A DNA stretch of 38,990 bases from CBDUQN01 sp965369375. GTDB taxonomy: Bacteria; Krumholzibacteriota; Krumholzibacteriia; Krumholzibacteriales; Krumholzibacteriaceae. Position 1 is the first letter of the stretch; the number at the start of each line of letters is the position of its first letter. Positions 33,433 through 38,990 of this stretch are shown piece after piece. Made by a program: the position numbers and the translations under genes. The stretch lies in the NCBI GenBank assembly GCA_965369375.1, contig CBDUQN010000019.1:1-38990 (forward strand). Direction: 5' to 3'. The notes below the pieces were generated by a model, which was given only the letters and a program-made list of their open reading frames with translations, searched no databases and was not told the origin of the DNA.

Positions 33433-36075
33433 CTAATCTATATCCGGATCGAAGTCTTCCATGAACCAGACATCGGATTGCGATTCATATACCGAACAGG
33501 CAAGCTTGTTTGCGACTTGAGATAGACTTATCCACTGAATATCTTCAAAAGGCAGAGTCAGAAGCTTCTTCGATTCCCCCCCGTCCAAAGATATCATCAA
33601 TATCTCTGGAAATTTTTCATACTTCTCCCATGCATAAATCCACTCCCCGTCTCGTGACCACCCCAGAGGAACCGGAATAGTCCCGTAGCCCCATTGCAGC
33701 GAGCTCACCTGTGAAGAATCATCCAGTGAGATGAGCCAGATACCCCTTACCGGTGTACGATTCCAAGCCACGGCAACCATTTTCGAATCCGGGGAATAAC
33801 ACGGATAGAACATCCACCCGACAGAGTCGTTATCGACGATGCGGTGTTCCTTCTCCGTCTCTGGATTTAAAAAGTGATAGTTCCTGTTTCCCGGTCTTTG
33901 ATACAGGATATCAGTGCCCGGAGACCAAATGAGCCCTTCATAAGTAGCACTTAAATCGCTATTATCGAATGGACGGGGTGTTCCGCCTTCTGAACTGACC
34001 CTCCATACCTTTGGAGTCCCATCTTGTGTAGAGGAAAAAGCTAATTCATTTCCATTCGGAGACCAAACGGGACCAACATTAAACGAATTCAGGAAAGTGA
34101 GTTGCTTTATCGGTCCACCTTCTATCGGCATGGTGAAGATATTTGAATTGGAAGGGTCTCCCATAGCAAAAGCAATTCTTTTCCCATCGGGTGAAATTCT
34201 AGGGCCGTATTTTACGGAGGTGCCTGTCGTGAGCTGTTCTGTTTTGATAACTATCGTATCGTTGTCGGCATTATAATTTACCAACCAGATATTCGTGTGC
34301 ATTTGTCGCCTTGTATAAAGCAAACTTCTATTATCTCCGGAAAGTGTGAAAGAACTACCCGCCAATAAACCGGTCTGTATGGCGCGGGCAGGCCCCTTTG
34401 CTTCCCCGGTTTCCGGGTTAACACTTATTTTCATGAGGTTTCTATTTAAGCCCAAGGTCCGCAGGTAATAAATGGCGTCTCCCTTTGAAGACCATGATGG
34501 TGAATATATATCAACACTATCTTCAAAGACCTTATGCTGGCCACTCCCATCTAAATTGATGGTCCAAATCGTGTATATTCTTTGCGTGCGCGTTTGGAAG
34601 AGAATAAGGTCGGCTACCGGTGACCAATCAATATCCAAAATAAAATTGTAAGAACCATCAATAAATATAGAAGTTTCTTCACCGGTTATCTTATTCGTAA
34701 ACCAGATATATCTCGCTCCAAGATTATAACCTGCAAAGTGAGAACCGTCCGGAGACCAAGTCGCTTTAGCGGAATATATAAATCTTCGAGGAGGTCCACC
34801 GAATCGAGATGCGAGGTAAGAACCTCCGGCAGAACCGGGTATCCTAGCATTGATAATTAGTTCAGAGCCATCAGGTGACCAATCCAAGCTGCTAATATTC
34901 CGACCATTAAATACCTCAAGTGGCTGTCCTCCGGAGAGATCTTGCACTAAAACTTCTTCTTCATTTGATAAAGTTTCGGAAACATACGCTATGGATTTCC
35001 CATCAGGGGAGATGGCAGGCAAAGCCGCTTTACCGGTAAAAGTAATCTGCCTGTGTGTGGTCTGGATCTGCCGCACCGGTGCTCTTCTGAGGAGGTTGCT
35101 GAAAAATAGCAAAATTATAATTACGGTAATTGCCACTGCGGCGAATGCCACAAGGACGAGACGTGATGTCAGCGGTTTTCCTTTATCCGGGATTCTCGGT
35201 CTCTCCGTTGTTTCAGCGGAAATTTCCCCTGCTTCTATTGCTTTTACCGGTATCTTGTCCGTATCCCTTTTTAATCGCCTCAGATCGACGAGCATCTCAT
35301 CCACGTGCTGGTAACGATCATCGCTCCTCTTCTCGAGTGCCTTGCCGATGATGCGTTCCAATTCTAAAGGGACTCCGGTACGCATACCCGTTACAGGCGC
35401 CGGGTTCTCATTGACAATCGAATAGATCATCGCCTGCTCGTAATCGCCTTCGAAGGGAAGCCGTCCGGTGAGCATCTCGTAGAGGGTCGCGCCAAACGAC
35501 CAGATATCTGTCCGATGGTCGATCTCTCCGCCACGTATCTGCTCCGGAGACATGTATGCCACGGTACCGACCGTCCTGCCGGTTTTGGTGAGTCGCGTCT
35601 GCCCGGTTAATTTGGCCAGGCCGAAGTCGAGAATCTTCACCTGGCCGTCTTCGGTCATCAAGATATTTGCCGGCTTTATATCTCGATGGACGATCCCCCG
35701 CTCATGGGCCTTGGCGAGACCTCGGGCGATGTGCATTGCGGTGTCGATCGTCTCATCCAGTTTCAATGGCCCCCGCTCGATCTTTTTCTTTATCGTCTCG
35801 CCTTCGTAGTAGGCCATGGAGATGAAGATCCGGCCGTCTTTGGTCTCGTCGATCTCGTGGATGTTGCATATATTCGGATGGTCGAGTGCGGAAGCCGCCC
35901 GCGCCTCGTGTACGAAACGCTCCTTGGCCTCGTGGTCGCGCGTAAGCTCCGGCGGGAGGAACTTGAGGGCCACCGGGCGCCCGAGCTTTGTGTCCTCGGC
36001 CTTGTAGACCACCCCCATCCCGCCTTGCCCAAGCTTCTCGAGGATTTTGTAGTGAGATACTGTTTGCCCTATCAT
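33433..36075 (-). CDS. Membrane Ser/Thr protein kinase with TolB/PD40 beta-propeller sensor
   Basis: An 880-residue Hanks-type kinase, presumably signalling across the inner membrane. The kinase domain (1-270) is complete: glycine loop LGQGGMGVVYKAE, ATP lysine K38, E57 of helix C, HRD130-132 with K134 and N137, DFG at 150-152, an activation loop with several threonines and MSPEQ. One membrane helix spans about 306-328. The outer part (about 340-880) is a beta-propeller of PD40/WD40-like repeats, seen as ISPDGKSIAY, WSPDGSELII, WSPNGNELAF, ISPDGKRIAF and YSPDSKMVAV. This layout is common in several candidate phyla and Acidobacteria. GC content falls sharply between the kinase-coding and propeller-coding parts. 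It has its own near-consensus promoter and converges with the ATPase operon. Confidence 0.93.
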   Translation of the reverse strand: MIGQTVSHYKILEKLGQGGMGVVYKAEDTKLGRPVALKFLPPELTRDHEAKERFVHEARAASALDHPNICNIHEIDETKDGRIFISMAYYEGETIKKKIERGPLKLDETIDTAMHIARGLAKAHERGIVHRDIKPANILMTEDGQVKILDFGLAKLTGQTRLTKTGRTVGTVAYMSPEQIRGGEIDHRTDIWSFGATLYEMLTGRLPFEGDYEQAMIYSIVNENPAPVTGMRTGVPLELERIIGKALEKRSDDRYQHVDEMLVDLRRLKRDTDKIPVKAIEAGEISAETTERPRIPDKGKPLTSRLVLVAFAAVAITVIIILLFFSNLLRRAPVRQIQTTHRQITFTGKAALPAISPDGKSIAYVSETLSNEEEVLVQDLSGGQPLEVFNGRNISSLDWSPDGSELIINARIPGSAGGSYLASRFGGPPRRFIYSAKATWSPDGSHFAGYNLGARYIWFTNKITGEETSIFIDGSYNFILDIDWSPVADLILFQTRTQRIYTIWTINLDGSGQHKVFEDSVDIYSPSWSSKGDAIYYLRTLGLNRNLMKISVNPETGEAKGPARAIQTGLLAGSSFTLSGDNRSLLYTRRQMHTNIWLVNYNADNDTIVIKTEQLTTGTSVKYGPRISPDGKRIAFAMGDPSNSNIFTMPIEGGPIKQLTFLNSFNVGPVWSPNGNELAFSSTQDGTPKVWRVSSEGGTPRPFDNSDLSATYEGLIWSPGTDILYQRPGNRNYHFLNPETEKEHRIVDNDSVGWMFYPCYSPDSKMVAVAWNRTPVRGIWLISLDDSSQVSSLQWGYGTIPVPLGWSRDGEWIYAWEKYEKFPEILMISLDGGESKKLLTLPFEDIQWISLSQVANKLACSVYESQSDVWFMEDFDPDID

Positions 36076-36377
36076 ACCATCCTCGTTTGAAAATTGAGGA
36101 AAGGCAGTACAAGCCTCTTTCCAAAGATGTAAGTAAGTACAGGTAATATAGCAGAGTGGTAATAATGTGTCAAATATGATGGAACGGCGGAATAATGCAC
36201 TTCACGCCGCAAGGCCATATTCGTTTTAGATAGATTGTCAGTATTTAGATTAATATTGAAATATGTTCAGATTTCTATTATCCTGTCTAATAAGGGAAGA
36301 GCTTGTACCCCACATTATACCCACGCCGCTCTCAGCCTTGGATTCAGGTGCTTGGTGTAACTGTCTCGTTTTGGGAA
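36076..36377. other. 302-base divergent intergenic region
   Basis: AT-rich spacer between the kinase (minus strand) and the surface protein (plus strand). It contains the kinase promoter at 36145-36173. For the plus strand, TTGTCA at 36235-36240 with TGAAAT 16 bases later is a weak promoter candidate. A 5-bp CGGCG/CGCCG inverted repeat with a 15-base loop lies at 36185-36209, too weak to call. Bases 36303-36377 are open in frame with the downstream gene but do not look like part of it. Confidence 0.6.
36145..36173 (-). promoter_or_regulatory. Near-consensus sigma70-type promoter of the kinase gene
   Basis: On the minus strand: TTGACA (36173-36168), a 17-base spacer and TATATT (36150-36145). 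The -35 is a perfect match and the -10 matches at 5 of 6 positions, with optimal spacing. Transcription would begin about 60-65 bases before the kinase ATG, which has GAGGATGG as ribosome binding site. This is the best promoter sequence in the window. Confidence 0.72.
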
Positions 36378-38870
36378 ATGAGAGTACAGCCGGTGTTTAT
36401 TAAGATTCTAGCGCTGGTGACAATCGCGGCTCTTGCGATCCTCTTTCTTATTAATCTCTCCTATGCACGGAGTGATGATGTCAGGTCCCTCGAGAAATTG
36501 AAAAGACTCGAACATATCATGGTGCTTGACGGGAGCGGGCTGCATAACGTGGGAAATCTTCAGCTTCATGTATGCAACTGGGGAGCGTTCGGTTCCTACC
36601 CCGGCACGACATTTCCCACCAGTGAGTTTCCATCTGCACAGTGGCCCGCAAACTCCGGCGTTGAGCATCTCTGGACAGCGGGACTCTGGGTCGGCGCCAA
36701 GAAGAACGGTATCCCTGTTGTGTCGGTCGCCGGCGAATTCCGGCCGACCAATGATCCGAAGGACATCATCTACGAGGCATACGAGGGCATTTTGGGCGGG
36801 GATCGTTTGCCGGCGAATGCCGATGACGACCGCGACGGTTTGGTAGATGAGGATAGGTTAAACGGCTATGACGATGACGGCGATGGGAAAATTGACGAGG
36901 ATTTTTCAGCGAGAGGGAAGCAGATGTTCTCGTGCTGGTACACCGATGACCAACCGCATGCCGTTCAGCTCTACCCCGAGCATACGCCGCTGCACCTCTT
37001 TGTCCACCAGGAGAGCTATCAGTGGGAGGATGTGAAGTACGACGATTTTATCGCCGTCGAGTTCAAGATCAAGAATTATGGGTACGATATCATAGAGGAT
37101 CTCTATATCGGTTTCTATGCCGATGGTGACGTCGGGCACCGGGCTCGGGGGAATTACTGGAAAGATGACCTCACCGGTCTCTGGGAAGGTGTTGTGTGTG
37201 CGAAACGAGGGGGAAGGGAGGAACCGATCAATATCAGTGTCGCTTATTTCTATGACGACGACACTGACGGAGGAAAAGCGTACGGGTATTTCGGCATCCT
37301 CTTTCTCGGGCACGGTACCGATCCTCTCGGCAAGAACGCCCCGCGCAATGTCGGCATCACCTCGTACCAGAACTTCTCGGGCGGGCGGCCGTTCGATCAG
37401 GGCGGCGATCCGACGAATGATTACGAGCGCTACACATTGATGAGCAAACACGGCAAGGACAGCAAGGACGAGAACGCCGAGGATCCCCGGGATTATAGGA
37501 TGATGATGGCGGTCGGTCCCTTCAAGGGGCTGCCGCCGGACAGTTCTATGATGCTGCAGATCGCATTCGTCTGCGGTGCGGGACTCGAGGGAATGCTCGA
37601 AAATGCCGCGACAGCTGCCATTGCGTACAAGGGAAGCTGGTTCGATATCGACGACGATCTCGGCACAGGTACTCTGGGAAGGGAAACACCCGTGTACGGA
37701 CCGGTCGATGCCATCGATCCCGATTCATGCGACAGCGATCTGGAAGCGTTTACCGTGGCGAAGGGAGAGGTCATCTGGGTCAATCTCGACTGCCGCGACG
37801 AGCTCCGTCTGTGGAACGACCGGAACTGCTTCAAAGGCGATGCAGCGTTCCAGAAATTCCAGACCGGTGTGAACGGCCGTGAACGGCAGATTCACTGGCT
37901 CGTCGATTCCGCGCCCCCCGCGCCGCACCTGAGAGTAGTGCCTGGAGATCGGGCGATTATGCTGTTCTGGGACAATTTCAGCGAGGTCACCCCCGATGTC
38001 AGCACACAGCTGCTCGATTTCGAGGGGTACCGGATCTGGAGGGCTGATGGCTGGTCGAGACCGATCGGCACGAATGTGCAGAGTGGTCCGAGCAAGGAGC
38101 TCTGGCTGCTCATCGAGGAGCGGGATCTCGTGAACGGTGTTGCGCCTGACAGGAATTTCAAGAAGCCGTTCGGAAAGGGGGGTTGGCAATACGAGCCGCT
38201 CGGCCATTTGCCGGACAAGGAAGCGCTTCTCAAGATGTTCGAGGAGAGCCTCTGGTACGCGCCCCTCGATACCGTTCCCTGCCCTCCCGGTCTTACCGAT
38301 TTCGAATGCGATACACTCGAGGCTCTCGCCCGGCACCGGATCGGTTTCGAGGGAGGACTTCAATACTACCAGTATATCGATCGCGGTGTGCAGAACGGCA
38401 TGCACTACTTCTGCAGCGTGACGGCGTACGATCATCTGATCGAGGATAACCGGCCCGTGAGAACGAACCATTACGGTGATCCGATGTCGAATTTCATATA
38501 CATCGTGCCGATTTCAAATGCCCAGGAGGGGCATTCTTTCAGGGAAAAAAGGGTGTATGTCGTGCCCAATCCGACGACGATGGAAAACCTCGCGCCGTGG
38601 CAGCTCGGACCAAATAATAATGATCCCACGGGACTCAAGATAGAATTCAGGAATCTTCCTATGTGCAGAAACACGGTGCGGATTTATACGATGGCGGGCG
38701 ACCTCGTCGAGGTGCTTTATCACGACGGGAGCCAGGGTAACGGAACGCTTCCCTGGGATCTCGTATCGCGCAACGGACAGGATATAACCAGTGGTGTATA
38801 CCTTTTTGCCGTCGAACCCGCCGATGGCGGATTTCCCGAAACGATCGGAAAGTTCGTTGTCGTGCGATGA
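36378..38870 (+). CDS. Exported surface protein with Ca-binding repeats and FlgD-like C-terminal domain
   Basis: An 830-residue exported protein of unknown function. From ATG 36378 it has a clear signal peptide (basic start, FIKILALVTIAALAILFLI, then SYA-RSDD); the in-frame TTG 36303 would add 25 uncharacteristic residues. At about 145-180 are two Asp-rich loops, DDDRDGLVDED and DDDGDGKIDED, of the thrombospondin type 3/dockerin kind that bind calcium. The C-terminal 110 residues form a FlgD-like immunoglobulin domain: VYVVPNPTTMENLAPW, VRIYTMAGDLVEVLYHDG, WDLVSRNGQDITSGVYLFAV and FVVVR at the end. This domain is widespread on exported proteins of FCB-type lineages, where it may be a sorting or anchoring module. 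It has few recognisable features between 180 and 540. Confidence 0.85.
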   Translation: MRVQPVFIKILALVTIAALAILFLINLSYARSDDVRSLEKLKRLEHIMVLDGSGLHNVGNLQLHVCNWGAFGSYPGTTFPTSEFPSAQWPANSGVEHLWTAGLWVGAKKNGIPVVSVAGEFRPTNDPKDIIYEAYEGILGGDRLPANADDDRDGLVDEDRLNGYDDDGDGKIDEDFSARGKQMFSCWYTDDQPHAVQLYPEHTPLHLFVHQESYQWEDVKYDDFIAVEFKIKNYGYDIIEDLYIGFYADGDVGHRARGNYWKDDLTGLWEGVVCAKRGGREEPINISVAYFYDDDTDGGKAYGYFGILFLGHGTDPLGKNAPRNVGITSYQNFSGGRPFDQGGDPTNDYERYTLMSKHGKDSKDENAEDPRDYRMMMAVGPFKGLPPDSSMMLQIAFVCGAGLEGMLENAATAAIAYKGSWFDIDDDLGTGTLGRETPVYGPVDAIDPDSCDSDLEAFTVAKGEVIWVNLDCRDELRLWNDRNCFKGDAAFQKFQTGVNGRERQIHWLVDSAPPAPHLRVVPGDRAIMLFWDNFSEVTPDVSTQLLDFEGYRIWRADGWSRPIGTNVQSGPSKELWLLIEERDLVNGVAPDRNFKKPFGKGGWQYEPLGHLPDKEALLKMFEESLWYAPLDTVPCPPGLTDFECDTLEALARHRIGFEGGLQYYQYIDRGVQNGMHYFCSVTAYDHLIEDNRPVRTNHYGDPMSNFIYIVPISNAQEGHSFREKRVYVVPNPTTMENLAPWQLGPNNNDPTGLKIEFRNLPMCRNTVRIYTMAGDLVEVLYHDGSQGNGTLPWDLVSRNGQDITSGVYLFAVEPADGGFPETIGKFVVVR

Positions 38871-38990
38871 GTGTTTTATTACAGGAAGATAGATAATAGG
38901 GAACGGAAGACACATCGTGACCCCGGGCAGATTAGCCTCAATCCGTCAAAAAGCGAAGGTGTTAACCGCCTCCTGACCGTTTTACATCAG
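38871..38990. other. Terminal 120 bases without a recognised gene
   Basis: Follows the surface-protein stop. No credible start with a ribosome binding site, no hairpin with T tract and no known RNA element is seen; the region is cut by the window edge. Confidence 0.5.

Noticed and set aside
36378..38870. Type IX secretion signal at the C terminus
   Set aside because: The terminal domain is FlgD-like and ends in FVVVR, but no secretion-system gene is in the window and the sequence does not distinguish a sorting signal from an ordinary Ig-like domain.

Overview
The window reads as a chromosomal segment of an uncultured, GC-rich (roughly 55-60%), Gram-negative-type bacterium. A lineage of the wider FCB area, such as Krumholzibacteriota, Eisenbacteria or Latescibacterota, fits best. 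The clues are NPNPF-type and FlgD-like immunoglobulin domains on exported proteins, a Ser/Thr kinase fused to a TolB/PD40 beta-propeller, very long periplasmic TPR proteins, a split glycine decarboxylase (GcvPA/GcvPB) and a bacterial V/A-type ATPase. The phylum is inference; no rRNA or ribosomal protein gene is present. Genes are tightly packed, many overlap by 4-11 bases, and GTG/TTG starts are common. No tRNA, rRNA, IS element, prophage or CRISPR array was seen.

Region 1 (1-6712) is a peptide-modification (RiPP-like) cluster, cut by the left edge. It holds a PqqD-like recognition protein, a 41-residue candidate precursor ending in a Pro/Cys-rich core (GPAQACTPDPCPVP), a terminator-like hairpin, a radical SAM-SPASM enzyme with its own N-terminal PqqD-like domain, an HPr-kinase-like protein, an S26 peptidase of the Ser/His type, and a PF14907-type nucleotidyltransferase. 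A TMTC-like membrane glycosyltransferase/TPR protein follows, overlapping by GTGA. The kinase, nucleotidyltransferase and peptidase families are also tailoring genes of lasso-peptide clusters, but here they accompany a radical SAM enzyme. This is the most likely undescribed system in the window.

Region 2 (6726-13283) has a 1212-residue exported TPR protein with its own promoter-like sequence and a TTG start set by a strong ribosome binding site, overlapping uvrA.

Region 3 (13345-22390) is a probable operon: gcvT-gcvH-gcvPA-gcvPB, a LipM-like octanoyl/lipoyl transferase that probably acylates GcvH, then dppBCDF-type peptide ABC transporter genes without a substrate-binding protein. An exported SagB-like nitroreductase (22413-23072) and a lipoprotein with an internal FlgD-like domain (23117-23941) follow.

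Region 4 (23942-33306) begins with a 367-base intergenic region carrying an 18-bp perfect palindrome and a possible promoter. The complete V/A-ATPase operon follows in the order H/G-I-K-E-C-F-A-B-D, the order known from Thermus. Subunit K has the residues that bind Na+ in Enterococcus hirae NtpK. A 39-bp tandem duplication lies across the B/D junction.

Region 5 (33433-38990) has a membrane Ser/Thr kinase with a beta-propeller sensor on the minus strand, behind a near-consensus promoter and with a sharp drop in GC between kinase and sensor halves. Divergent from it is an exported 830-residue surface protein with Asp-rich calcium-binding repeats and a FlgD-like C-terminal domain. The last 120 bases hold no recognisable gene.
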